A DNA stretch of 36,156 nucleotides from Opitutaceae bacterium (GCA_016794625.1 JAEUGY010000080.1:1-36156), one strand, 5' to 3'. Shown: positions 24,359 through 32,750, counted from the stretch's first letter. Made by a program: numbers and translations. The notes: generated from the letters alone by a model not told the origin.

Positions 24359-25567
24359 GTGGAGGCGCACACGACGTTCCAGGGAAAGGAGATCGTGCTC
24401 CGACCCAAGGGAGTCGGACGCTTTTTCAGTGCGGCCTTCCTTGGAGTCTGGCTAACGTTCTGGGCCGTGGGGGAGGTGGTCGCTCTTGGAGCCCTTGTGG
24501 GCGGCGTCTGGAGCCTTGCCACGGGACAATCGCCCGGCGAAGGGCGCAGCCCCCTTGAGGTCGGGCCGGCGCTTGCGGTCGGCACATTTCTGGTCGTCTG
24601 GCTGGCCTTGTGGACCTTCGGCGGGTGGGCTGCGGGAAGGGAGTTTTTGAAGCTCCTGTTCGGCGTGGATCGAATCCGGGTGTCGCCCGCCGGGCTGGAG
24701 AGCCTGCACCAACGCGGGCCCTTCCGTCAGCGGGAGCGCTGGCCGCGCGAGTCGCTCCTCCGCGTTTACCTGTCGGGCCGCGCCGGTGCGCTTTGCCTTG
24801 AAGCCACCTCCGGGACCCGGGAGCTGAGCAGCCTCGGCGACGCCCTCGAGCGAAGAGAGGCCGCCGACCTGTTGACGCAGGAGTTCGGCCTTTCGCGGGA
24901 ACCCTTGGTGGATGGACGCCTCCCCGAGCCGTGGAAGGAGCTGCGTTCGGATACCGGTGACTACGTGCTCCGGACCGATCCACGCCGGCGCGCGCGGTTT
25001 GCCCGGTGCCTGCAAGGGATCGTTGCCGTGTTGCTCGTGGTTTCGGTTGCGACAGTGGTTCATGCTTCCTCCGATCTGTCCTTTGGGCCGATCGCCGCCA
25101 TGGTGGTCGCCGGCACGGCGGGCGCAGCGTTTGCGGCGTGGCGCCTCACGTTCCAGCACGACGAGTGGGTGCTGGCGGAGGGCCGCCTCATCTTGCGGCG
25201 CGTCACTCCCGGAGGTTCGTCCCCGAAGTTCACGGCCACGGCCCTGGCCTTGCGGGAGAGCTCCGATTCCGATGGAGATGCCTGGTACCGGGTAGTGGCC
25301 CTCAGCGAGGCCTCCGCCGCGAGCCGTTTTCCGGCGGAGCGGAAGACCACGGAACGCGAGCTCTGGAGTCAGAGCGCGGATGGCACCGAAGTCCGCAATC
25401 TGGCCCGATGGCTGGCCCACCGGTGCCGGCTTCCGCTCCTCGACCGCACCACGCCGGCCGCCAACGCCGAGGATTTGACCGCCTACCGGCAGCAACTCAT
25501 GGCTTCGGGCCGCCTGGGCCGGTGGGCCGCCCGGATGCTTCCCAGCGGCCCTTCCGAGCGGACCTAG
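24359..25567 (+). CDS. Uncharacterised multi-pass membrane protein
   Basis: The frame is open from 24251, but its first codons lie in a mosaic repeat. The GTG at 24359 (reading VEAHTTFQGKEIVLRPK) is used here with low certainty and gives 402 residues. Transmembrane segments are visible at about 21-44, 64-84 and, as a pair, 220-240 and 245-262. Between and after them lie hydrophilic regions with beta-rich patterns (RIRVSPAGLESLHQRG, DEWVLAEGRLILRRV), resembling bacterial PH-like membrane domains. No enzyme motif was found. Function is unknown. Confidence 0.62.
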   Translation: MEAHTTFQGKEIVLRPKGVGRFFSAAFLGVWLTFWAVGEVVALGALVGGVWSLATGQSPGEGRSPLEVGPALAVGTFLVVWLALWTFGGWAAGREFLKLLFGVDRIRVSPAGLESLHQRGPFRQRERWPRESLLRVYLSGRAGALCLEATSGTRELSSLGDALERREAADLLTQEFGLSREPLVDGRLPEPWKELRSDTGDYVLRTDPRRRARFARCLQGIVAVLLVVSVATVVHASSDLSFGPIAAMVVAGTAGAAFAAWRLTFQHDEWVLAEGRLILRRVTPGGSSPKFTATALALRESSDSDGDAWYRVVALSEASAASRFPAERKTTERELWSQSADGTEVRNLARWLAHRCRLPLLDRTTPAANAEDLTAYRQQLMASGRLGRWAARMLPSGPSERT

Positions 25568-25645
25568 GGGGTCTGAAAGGGTTCCGATTGGGCGGCTTGT
25601 CTGGCCCGCTTTGACATGATGGCTCTTCATGATTTCGGTCCAGCC

Positions 25646-25891
25646 ATGTACGAGAGTACGCTCACCGAACGCGGGCAGATCTCCCTCCCGGCCGCACTTC
25701 GCCGTGCGCTTCGGTTGCGGCCCGGTCAGAAACTGCGATTTGAGCAAGTCTCCGATCATGAGTTCCGCGTGTTTACCCGGGTGGACAAGATCCCCGGCCC
25801 GATGGCGATGCTCGGTTATGGACGCCGATTGGGAGGTCCCGCGCGTCGTACCCAGGACTGGATGCAGGAACTTCGACAGGGAGAGGTCTGA
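25646..25891 (+). CDS. AbrB/MazE-type antitoxin (VapB-like), orphan
   Basis: The product is 81 residues from MYESTLTERGQISLPAALRR. The N-terminal half is the AbrB/SpoVT swapped-hairpin fold (QISLPAALRRALRLRPGQKL, RFEQVSDHEFRVF). The C-terminal tail RRTQDWMQELRQGE resembles VapB tails. The reading frame is intact. Two nucleotides after its stop lies a VapC frame with two nonsense codons, so this antitoxin has lost its toxin. An ATG at 25616 would add 10 residues. Confidence 0.85.
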   Translation: MYESTLTERGQISLPAALRRALRLRPGQKLRFEQVSDHEFRVFTRVDKIPGPMAMLGYGRRLGGPARRTQDWMQELRQGEV

Positions 25892-25892
25892 G

Positions 25893-26120
25893 ATGTGAGT
25901 GGTGGATACCTGCGTGGTCCTGGATGTCTTTCAAAACGATTCTTCCTTCGGTTTAAGTTCAGCCCGATGCCCTAAGAAACGGCGCGCGGACGGGTAGTGC
26001 GTTTCGCCGGTCACCACGGTCGAGTTAGCCGCTGCCTTCCGGGGCGACCTCGCCGAGCGGAAACGATTTCTGAATTGGGTAGGAATTTCACTCTGTGCAC
26101 TCCATGTTCTCTGTGGTTGA
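25893..26120 (+). pseudogene. Decayed VapC PIN-domain toxin
   Basis: The frame starts ATG-TGA at 25893-25898, then GTGGTGGATACC gives VVDTCVVLDVFQNDSSFG, a PIN N-terminus, then SSARCPKKRRADG. A TAG interrupts at 25995-25997 and the frame continues VSPVTTVELAAAFRGDLAER, then KRFLNWVGIS. Homology is lost at about 26088, and the rest is repeat-derived sequence to a stop at 26118-26120. Two internal stops and a missing C-terminal half make it inactive. Confidence 0.85.
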
Positions 26121-26257
26121 GCAGCCATCGGCGGCCGACTCAAACGCGCGTGGCGCAGGCCCTGATTTCTTGGGTTGCGGGAGTTCTGCTGTCCGGGTAT
26201 CCGGGGTGGGTGGCCACGTTCAACGAACCGACCGGAGCGTCATGGGGACTGGGTGTT

Positions 26258-28714
26258 GTGCTGGAGCATGTCTGGCGGGATGTGCGGTTTTCACTGCGGT
26301 CGCTGCGGCGGTCGATGACGTTCAGCGCGGCGGTGGTCGCCACGCTGGCGTTGTGCATCGGGGCGAACCTGGCGATTCTTTCGGTGCTGTATGGGCTGAT
26401 TCTGAAGCCGCTGCCGTTTCCTGATGCGGGGCAGATCGTGGACGTCTACAATTCGCGTCCAAAGGTGGGGCAACTGAAGCAGCAGCTGGGCGTGGGGCAG
26501 TACCTGGACTACAAGGAACACGCGGACCTGTTCTCCGGGGTCGCGCTCTGGGCGGGGTGGATGTTCAACATCGGCGAGTCCGGCGGCACGACGCGGTATG
26601 TGGGCATGCGGGTGACGTCGGAGTACTTTTCCGTGCTCGGTCTGCAGCCGCTGAAAGGGAGGTTTTTCACCGAAGCGGATTGTGTGCCGGGACAGGATGC
26701 GGTCGTGGTCCTGACGCAGTCGTATTGGGAAAAACAATTTCAGGCGGATCCGGACATCGTGGGCAAAGAGGTGCGGCTGTCGGGGCGCCCGTTTACCATT
26801 GTCGGGGTGGTCCCCCGGAGCTTTGAGCAGGTGAGCGTCGCACCGGTGCTCATGAAGCCCTTCGAGCGACGGCCGGAGGACGCGAACCCCCAGTGGCGGT
26901 TGGCACAGATGGGTTCGATGTACGCTCGGATCAAACCGGGGGTTGCTCACGGGGAGGCGCTGGCCCAGCTGCAGACCCTGGAGCAGCACAATCGTGACCT
27001 GGTGGCGGATCCCGCGATGCGTGAGTTCCTTTACAACGGGGGACATCAGATGGGCCTGGGTGCGCTGCGGGCGGAGCAGACGAAGTCGATCAAGAACGGT
27101 CTGCTCCTGCTGCAAGGTGGGGCGTTGCTGGTCTTGCTGCTGGGCTGTGTCAACGTGGGTAGCCTGATGCTCGCGCGCGCGAACACCCGACAGACGGAGC
27201 TGGCCGTGCGGCGCGCCCTGGGTGCGAGTCGCTTGGTGCTCGCCCGGCAGTTGCTCACCGAGGCGGCGGTGCTGGCGGTCGCGGGCGGGGTGTTGGGACT
27301 GGCGCTGGCCTGGGCGAGCCTGCGGGTGATCAACACCTACACCGGCAAGATCATCTTCGGTATCCCGCCGGTCCGGCTCGATCTGGACGTGCTCGGTCTG
27401 ACGCTGCTGATCTCTGTGGGGGTCGCACTGCTCATCGGGCTGCTGCCGGTTCTGCGTCTTTGGCAGAAGGGCGGTTTGCAGCATGCCATGCAGAGCGGCA
27501 CGCGCGGGGCGACCCGGGGCGGGAGCATTCGGGCGATGAGTGGCGGGCTGATCATCGCGCAGGTGGCCCTGGCCTTCATGCTGCTGGTCGGAGCCGGTCT
27601 GCTCCTGCGCAGTTTTGCCAAGGTCATGGCGATCGATCCGGGGTTTGATGCCAGAAAGGTCATCCACGTCCGCGTTGCCTATGATGCCTCGTACACGGAC
27701 ATGGCGATGTTGCAGGGGTTGCAGGAGCGGATCATGGAGAAAATGCGGGAGATCCCCGGGGTGGAGTCGGTCGCCTATTCGGATCGTTTGCCCGGGTTTG
27801 CCGACGACAAGCCGGTCACGCTTCCGATCCACGGTCTACCTCCCGGGAAAGAAAGCACCTATCCAACGGCGGCGGTGTTTCGCGTCTCAGCGGAGTACTT
27901 TCAGACCATGGGCATCCGTCTGCTGGAGGGACGCTCCTTCACCGAGGCCGATCAGCGGCCGGGAGCGAGATGGGTGCTCGTCGTGGATCGAAGGTTCGCC
28001 GAACGCCACTTCCCCGGGAGGAGTCCCGTGGGGCAGGTGCTGGCCATCGGGCCGGATGCGCAGAATCCGGAAAAGGCGCCGGTGATCGTGGGGGTGGCGG
28101 AGGTGGCGCGGGTGAACGGTCTGGAGAATCGTCACGGCGAACCCTACGTCTATCTGTCGATGGATACATCGCGGGGTGGGCTGTCGGTTGAACTGCGCAC
28201 CACACGAAGCTTTGAGGAAATCATGCCGTTGATCCGCGCCCAGGTGCGCAAGGTGGACCCGTCCCTGCCTCTTTATCAGGAGAAGACCCTGCAGATGCAG
28301 CTCGACGACGCGGCCGCCAACCGGCGCGGGATCCTCTGGCTGCTCGGTGCCTTCGCAGGCATCGCGCTGATCCTGTCGGCGGTGGGCCTTTACGGCATGC
28401 TGGCCTACGATGTGGTTCAGCGGACCAAGGAGATCGGCGTCCGCGGAGCGATCGGCGCCACGCGGGCGCAGCTCGTCGCGATGATCCTGCGGCAGGGTCT
28501 GGTGAAGGCCGGTCTGGGACTCCTGATCGGACTCGGCGGCGCGTTCTCGCTCAGCCGTTATCTCGGCAGCCAGCTCTACGAGGTGGCGCCAACCGATCCG
28601 CTCGTCTTCGCGGGAGTGGCGCTGCTGCTCCTGCTGGTCGGCTCCCTCGCGAGCTGGTTGCCGGCGCTGCGCGCATCCCGGGTCGACCCCATGGTGGCGC
28701 TGCGGTGCGAGTGA
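26258..28714 (+). CDS. ABC transporter permease of the ADOP (MacB/FtsX) type
   Basis: From the GTG at 26258 (reading LEHVWRDVRFSLRSLRRS) the protein is 818 residues. It has two FtsX/MacB_PCD units. The first has a helix (FSAAVVATLALCIGANLAI), a periplasmic domain, and helices around GGALLVLLLGCVNVGSLMLA. The second starts near GGLIIAQVALAFMLLVGAGL and ends LLLLLVGSLASWLPALRASR, with the closing VDPMVAL. This matches the acidobacterial duplicated orphan permease family in size and end motifs. No ATPase gene is adjacent. Upstream in-frame sequence to 25997 overlaps the vapC relic and is not part of the gene. Confidence 0.9.
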   Translation: MLEHVWRDVRFSLRSLRRSMTFSAAVVATLALCIGANLAILSVLYGLILKPLPFPDAGQIVDVYNSRPKVGQLKQQLGVGQYLDYKEHADLFSGVALWAGWMFNIGESGGTTRYVGMRVTSEYFSVLGLQPLKGRFFTEADCVPGQDAVVVLTQSYWEKQFQADPDIVGKEVRLSGRPFTIVGVVPRSFEQVSVAPVLMKPFERRPEDANPQWRLAQMGSMYARIKPGVAHGEALAQLQTLEQHNRDLVADPAMREFLYNGGHQMGLGALRAEQTKSIKNGLLLLQGGALLVLLLGCVNVGSLMLARANTRQTELAVRRALGASRLVLARQLLTEAAVLAVAGGVLGLALAWASLRVINTYTGKIIFGIPPVRLDLDVLGLTLLISVGVALLIGLLPVLRLWQKGGLQHAMQSGTRGATRGGSIRAMSGGLIIAQVALAFMLLVGAGLLLRSFAKVMAIDPGFDARKVIHVRVAYDASYTDMAMLQGLQERIMEKMREIPGVESVAYSDRLPGFADDKPVTLPIHGLPPGKESTYPTAAVFRVSAEYFQTMGIRLLEGRSFTEADQRPGARWVLVVDRRFAERHFPGRSPVGQVLAIGPDAQNPEKAPVIVGVAEVARVNGLENRHGEPYVYLSMDTSRGGLSVELRTTRSFEEIMPLIRAQVRKVDPSLPLYQEKTLQMQLDDAAANRRGILWLLGAFAGIALILSAVGLYGMLAYDVVQRTKEIGVRGAIGATRAQLVAMILRQGLVKAGLGLLIGLGGAFSLSRYLGSQLYEVAPTDPLVFAGVALLLLLVGSLASWLPALRASRVDPMVALRCE

Positions 28715-28752
28715 GGGGAGCGATAAGGGGTAGGGCCCGCCTCAGCAGGAAA

Positions 28753-29058
28753 TCAGGCTGCAGCGACGGAGCGGGGCTTTACCTCACGCGCAATGCGAGC
28801 ACCGAGACTTCGTTGGGCCTGCCGAAGATCGCAGTCCACTTGGAGTCGGCTCCACCATCCGTCCGAGAGCCCAAAATACCGATCAAGGCGAAGCCCCGTG
28901 TCGGCCGTGATGGTTCGTTTGCCCGCCAAGATGGCCGAAATCCGCGTCTGAGGGACTCGAATCTCCTTCGCCAGGGCATAAGGAGTGAGGCCCATCGGGG
29001 CCAGAAACTCCTCGCGCAGCATTTCACCGGGGGTTGGGAGTGGCAGTCGTTTGGACAT
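28753..29058 (-). CDS. higA: HigA-type antitoxin
   Basis: This 101-residue Xre-family protein starts MSKRLPLPTPGEMLREEFL, the HigA opening (P.PGE.L.EEF). The HTH is at about 26-50 (YALAKEIRVPQTRISAILAG), followed by RTITADTGLRLDRYFG. It follows the toxin gene by 3 bp, the toxin-first order of higBA. It would bind its own operator at 29352-29374. Confidence 0.93.
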   Translation of the reverse strand: MSKRLPLPTPGEMLREEFLAPMGLTPYALAKEIRVPQTRISAILAGKRTITADTGLRLDRYFGLSDGWWSRLQVDCDLRQAQRSLGARIAREVKPRSVAAA

Positions 29059-29061
29059 GGA

Positions 29062-29343
29062 TCAGTGATAGTCGGTGATTTCGACCTCCTCGACGCCGTG
29101 GTCGGACCACACGAAGCAGAGGCGGTACTTGTCGTTTATGCGGATTGAATGCTGGCCTTTGCGGTTCCCTTTGAGCGATTCCAAGCGATTGCCGGGTGGG
29201 GCGCGGAGATCGTCTAATCTTCTTGCAACGTCGAGTTGCTGGAGTTTGCGCAGCGCTACTTTTTGAATGTCAGCCGGAAGGTCGGGTGTCGCTTCTCCCT
29301 TGTAGATCTGCCTCGTGGCATGGTCACAGAACGAAACGATCAT
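29062..29343 (-). CDS. higB: HigB/RelE-type toxin
   Basis: This is a 93-residue RelE/ParE-superfamily toxin starting MIVSFCDHATRQIYKGE. The family blocks RRLDDLRAPPGNRLESLKGNR and QHSIRINDKYRLCFVW are present. HigB toxins cut mRNA at the ribosome. AGGAG at 29346-29350 gives a good ribosome binding site. It is the first gene of the pair and is intact. Confidence 0.94.
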   Translation of the reverse strand: MIVSFCDHATRQIYKGEATPDLPADIQKVALRKLQQLDVARRLDDLRAPPGNRLESLKGNRKGQHSIRINDKYRLCFVWSDHGVEEVEITDYH

Positions 29344-29350
29344 CGCTCCT

Positions 29351-29380
29351 ATTAGTGACGCCACGCGTTACTAACGTCAA
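29351..29380 (-). promoter_or_regulatory. higBA promoter overlapping an inverted-repeat operator
   Basis: On the minus strand TTGACG (29375-29380) is separated by 18 bp from ACTAAT (29351-29356), a plausible -35/-10 pair. Between and over them lies TTAGTGACGC-CAC-GCGTTACTAA (29352-29374), a 10-bp inverted repeat with one mismatch. Repressor binding there would block the promoter, as expected for higBA autoregulation. Confidence 0.82.
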
Positions 29381-29787
29381 GCGTATGTTTGGAGAGGTAA
29401 CCGGCCAACACTCACCCTATGTGTTCGTCTCTGTCCTCGTGGCGAACCCAAAGCAAACCGCATCGCATTGATTCATTGCCTTCTAGTCTTTTGAATTTCC
29501 CGCATCAGATCCGATCAACTTGTCTAGGGCCAACATGCGTGTGTTCACCCGAAGTGAGCCGGGGGCTGGATAGCGGATCGGTTCGTGGGTGGTTCCTGCT
29601 TTCGCGAGTCCACGGAAACGTTTTTCGTTCGGACCCTCCAGCTCCGGTTCGATCCCTGCTTTTTCCTTTAGCCGGCGCCGTGCGGGTGCCTGCAATGCGG
29701 TCTGTACCTTGGACGAGTGTGTGACGTGCATAGTATACTTTTCCCGACAACTTCTGTCGCGTCAAACGCGTCCGTGTGCCCGTAGAT
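29381..29787. other. Intergenic stretch without recognised gene
   Basis: About 400 bp lie between higB and the AMP-ligase gene end. Frames on both strands (29483-29765) show no family match. A TTCGATC T-loop-like word near 29650 lacks the rest of a tRNA. Confidence 0.45.
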
Positions 29788-31398
29788 TCAAGCGCGGTTC
29801 CGACCTGCCAACTCCTTCTGTAGAGCCGGGTAGTCGATTTTGGCGTTGTGGCGGCGGTCGACCGGGAGGCGCGTAAGAAAGAGAACTTCTTGGACGTGGG
29901 CCGGGGCGACGGCGGTGGTGAGGCGGGCTTTGAGCTCGGGGGTGGGTTCGGTGGCCTCGATGACGAGGACGCGGTGGCCGTGGTGGGCGACGAGGGCCGC
30001 GCGACGGACCTCGGGAAAGGTCATCGCCATGCACTCTACGCCGAAGGGATAGAGGCGTCCATGCGCATCGTCGATCCGGGCGCTGCAGCGTCCGTTGAGC
30101 CAGAGGCGACCGGTGGCGTCGAGCGAGCCGGCGTCACCGGTGCGGTGCCAGGTTTCGTCACCAACCTTGAACTTGGTTTCGGCGTCGCCGTGGCCCCCGA
30201 GGTAGCCTTTCAGAACATGATCGCCGGTCACGACGATTTCACCGATGGCGCCGGTGGGAAGGCGAGCCGCGTGAAAGGTCGTTTCGGATACAGGCGCCCG
30301 GGCTTGGCCGAACGTGTCGGCGAGGATGGCGAGGCGGAGTTCGGGCACGGGAGGGCCGGCGAGCAAGCCGCGACCCGACGCCATGGCGGCGAGGTCGTCG
30401 GGCGAAATCGCTCCGCGGTCGAGGTGGGCGATGGGTTCGGCCTCGGTGGAGCCGTAGACCGCGACGACCTCCGCGGCGGGGGCAAGCCGGTGCAGGGCCT
30501 CAAGGAGGCGAGGGAAAACCGGGGCGCCTCCGGTGTGGAGGTGGCGGAGCGCAGGCAGGCTGCGCTGCGTGCTGCAGCCGTGCGCCACCAGGCGTTCGAA
30601 AAAGGCGGGCGAGGCGGTGATGCGGGTGACGCGGTGGTGCTCGATCTGTTCCCAGAGGCTCGCGGCATCGACGTCGCCGGGCCGGCGGAGATCCGCGTCG
30701 GGCAGCACGGTCGTCACGCCGGCCGCGAGATTCGCCAGGACAAAGATGGGCAGGGTGGCGAGATCGATGTCGCCCGGCCGCAGGTGGAGACTGGGCGCGA
30801 GGGCGTGGTACTGGGCGAGGAGAAAGGCGTGGGTCCGGACCGTCGCCTTGGGGACGCCGGTGCTGCCACTCGTGAACGTGACGAGGGCCGGATCCGCGGG
30901 CTGGGCCGAGGGTGAGTGGGAGTGCGGAGGCTCGGGTGGCGACGCCGCCGCTGCGGCGGTCGGTGCGGAGGCGCGCGGCCGCCAGCGCCGGGTCAGGGGA
31001 AACCAGCCGCCGCTGGTGAACTTGAGCGGGATGCGACGCAGCGCCGAGGACCGCAGTCGCAGGAGGTGCGCCTTGGGAACAGCGAGCAGAGCGTTCGGCG
31101 CCCAGCGGGCACAACACGCCTCGAGGTGTTCGCGGCCGGCGGAGGGATCGAGGAAAAGCGCCACGCCTCCGAATCGGAAGAGTCCGAGCAGGGCGACATA
31201 GAGATCGGCCGACATCGGCACGAAGACGAGCGCGGCGTCGCCGCGCCGGAGCCCCTCCGCCTGCCACGCCGCCGCGGCGGCGGCGACCTCCCGGTGAAGC
31301 TGGGCGAACGTCAGCGTCCGCCCCGCGCGCACATCGATCAACGCGGGCGTGTCGGGCCGCAGGCGGGCCTGTTCGTCAAGCAGATCGCCGATGGTCAT
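29788..31398 (-). CDS. AMP-binding acyl-acid ligase (fatty-acid CoA ligase / OleC-like)
   Basis: The product is 536 residues from MTIGDLLDEQARLRPDTPAL. It shows the ANL core motifs: P-loop FTSGSTGVPKAT at about 175-186, YGSTEAEPI, HRTGDAG, and the C-terminal Lys in NAKIDYPAL. The catalytic set is complete, so it should activate a carboxylic acid as the acyl-AMP. Overall it resembles the FadD-like / OleC subgroup more than amino-acid-activating enzymes, a tentative placement. A low-complexity Ala/Pro/Ser insert lies at about 140-168. It is last in the minus-strand operon, separated from the GNAT gene by 434 bp of repeats. Confidence 0.9.
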   Translation of the reverse strand: MTIGDLLDEQARLRPDTPALIDVRAGRTLTFAQLHREVAAAAAAWQAEGLRRGDAALVFVPMSADLYVALLGLFRFGGVALFLDPSAGREHLEACCARWAPNALLAVPKAHLLRLRSSALRRIPLKFTSGGWFPLTRRWRPRASAPTAAAAASPPEPPHSHSPSAQPADPALVTFTSGSTGVPKATVRTHAFLLAQYHALAPSLHLRPGDIDLATLPIFVLANLAAGVTTVLPDADLRRPGDVDAASLWEQIEHHRVTRITASPAFFERLVAHGCSTQRSLPALRHLHTGGAPVFPRLLEALHRLAPAAEVVAVYGSTEAEPIAHLDRGAISPDDLAAMASGRGLLAGPPVPELRLAILADTFGQARAPVSETTFHAARLPTGAIGEIVVTGDHVLKGYLGGHGDAETKFKVGDETWHRTGDAGSLDATGRLWLNGRCSARIDDAHGRLYPFGVECMAMTFPEVRRAALVAHHGHRVLVIEATEPTPELKARLTTAVAPAHVQEVLFLTRLPVDRRHNAKIDYPALQKELAGRNRA

Positions 31399-31419
31399 GT
31401 GACGGCCCCCGTCCCCGCT

Positions 31420-31526
31420 GTAGGCGGCCTCGCTGAGGCCGCGATGGGACCAGATGGTCCCGCCGTGGTTCGAGCGTAAGCATTGCGACGCCCATCCCTG
31501 CGGGGTCGGCGACCCCGCCTCCAACG
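31420..31526. repeat. Three-hairpin mosaic repeat, copy 5 (complete)
   Basis: The left end is GTAGGCGG, a variant of GTTGGAGG; the right end is CCGCCTCCAACGG. The GGCCTC/GAGGCC, GGGACC/GGTCCC and GGGGTC/GACCCC hairpins are all present. It lies 22 bp upstream of the AMP-ligase start, inside the operon. Confidence 0.9.
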
Positions 31527-31550
31527 GAAAGGGCAAGGTCATGCGACGCG

Positions 31551-31580
31551 CAACCGGCGCCGACGGAGCGGCGCCCTCCA
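31551..31580. repeat. Short GCAACCGGCGCCGACGGAGC-type repeat, copy 2
   Basis: The unit CAACCGGCGCCGACGGAGCG plus GCGCCCTCCA contains a GGCGCCG-ACGGAG-CGGCGCC stem. It lies between two complete mosaic repeats. Confidence 0.75.
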
Positions 31581-31617
31581 GGAGAGAACCCTGCGGGTGC
31601 CCGGTAGTCGGTGGACT

Positions 31618-31726
31618 GTTGGAGGTGGCCTCGTAGAGGCCGCGACGGGACCAGACGGTCCCGCCTTGGTCCGAACGCAAGCGTGGCGACGCCCATCCCC
31701 GCGGGGTCGGCGACCCCGCCTCCAAC
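31618..31726. repeat. Three-hairpin mosaic repeat, copy 6 (complete)
   Basis: It starts GTTGGAGGTGG and ends CCGCCTCCAAC, with all three hairpins. It is about 90 percent identical by eye to copy 5, in tandem with it and in the same orientation. Confidence 0.92.
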
Positions 31727-31750
31727 GGAGAGGGTTGGGTCACGCGACGC

Positions 31751-31780
31751 GCAACCGGCGCCGACGGAGCGGCGCCCTCC
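31751..31780. repeat. Short GCAACCGGCGCCGACGGAGC-type repeat, copy 3
   Basis: It is near-identical to 31551-31580 and follows copy 6 of the mosaic repeat at the same distance as copy 2 follows copy 5. The compound unit (mosaic plus short repeat) is therefore duplicated in tandem, about 200 bp apart. Confidence 0.78.
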
Positions 31781-31832
31781 AACTGTCGCTATCCGAACGA
31801 ATCCGGCTTTAAGGGAGGGGACTGGCATTGGG

Positions 31833-32750
31833 TCAGCGGAGGGATTTCGAAAACAGCGCATAGCGTCGGATCGTGCGCGCGTAGTGGGCGCTGAGATTGC
31901 GCGAGCGGTTCGACTCGTGCATGAGCGCGTGGATGGCCCGCTGGTAGCCGAGACCGCGGGCGGCACGGTGCGCCTCGGCGAGCAGCCACGCTCCGAGTCC
32001 GGCGCACGCGCGTCCAGGGCGGACGGCGAGGGTTTTCACGATGATCGTATCGACCGTCCTCCCGCGCCCGGCCTGAGCGAAATCGGGGACGGCGAAGACG
32101 TAGCCGACCGGGTGCGACTCCCGCTCGGCCAAGAGCACCAGTTCGGGCACGACCCGCGACTGGAGCGGAAGGTACTGGCCGAGGAAGGCGTCGGCGGGCA
32201 GGGGCGTGTAGAGGTAGTTCTCCTGAAAGGACGCGATCGACACGTCGTAAATCCGGGCCAGTTCGTCGCGGAATTGCTCGAGAGAAAGCGGGCGGATCAC
32301 CACGCCCGCGGCGCGGAGCCGCTCCGCCACGGCGTTCACGCGAGGGTCCTCGCGCAGGAGGTCGTCGGCGACCGTCGAGGTGTATGTGGCGAGTGTGTCG
32401 TATCCACATGTTTGCCACCACGTCGGCCACTCCGGGGGATTCGACGGTTCAAGGAAAAAGGCCGGTTCGTCGCCCGGCTCGGTGACAAAACGGTACCGAC
32501 GCCACGTGTTGCCGTCCATCGGCCCCACCGCGAGCGTACAGCCCTGCGCGGCGAGTTCCCTCGCGGCCCGGTCGAGCACCCCCTGGGTGGCGTCGGGGCC
32601 GCTGGCTGAGAATTGACCGATCACGCCGAGTTTTTCTCCGGGCAGGGACGGCACGTCCGTCCACCACAGACCCGCCTCCGCCGACTGGCCTTGGAGGCGG
32701 TGCTCGATTTTCAGGTCGGGCCCAGGGGAGGGAGAGGCGTGGGTGCTCAC
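31833..32750 (-). CDS. GNAT-family N-acyltransferase
   Basis: This 305-residue product starts at a GTG overlapping the upstream gene stop (GTGA at 32747-32750). It seems to contain two GNAT-like parts: an N-terminal one (about 20-110, with KLGVIGQFSA and PSNPPEWPTWWQTCGY) and a C-terminal one (about 150-300) with VPELVLLAERESHPVGYVFA, then TIIVKTLAVRPGRACAGLGAW, a clear acyl-CoA binding motif. The acceptor is unknown. It follows the polyprenol-kinase-like gene with no gap, so it should act in the same pathway. The frame extending to 33533 is a shadow of that gene. Confidence 0.87.
   Translation of the reverse strand: MSTHASPSPGPDLKIEHRLQGQSAEAGLWWTDVPSLPGEKLGVIGQFSASGPDATQGVLDRAARELAAQGCTLAVGPMDGNTWRRYRFVTEPGDEPAFFLEPSNPPEWPTWWQTCGYDTLATYTSTVADDLLREDPRVNAVAERLRAAGVVIRPLSLEQFRDELARIYDVSIASFQENYLYTPLPADAFLGQYLPLQSRVVPELVLLAERESHPVGYVFAVPDFAQAGRGRTVDTIIVKTLAVRPGRACAGLGAWLLAEAHRAARGLGYQRAIHALMHESNRSRNLSAHYARTIRRYALFSKSLR

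Noticed and set aside
26291..27832. 513-residue minus-strand frame opposite the ABC permease
   Set aside because: Gln/Arg/His-rich antisense shadow of a clear FtsX-type permease.
29630..29665. TTCGATC word resembling a tRNA T-loop
   Set aside because: No flanking T-stem of five pairs, acceptor or anticodon arm could be found.
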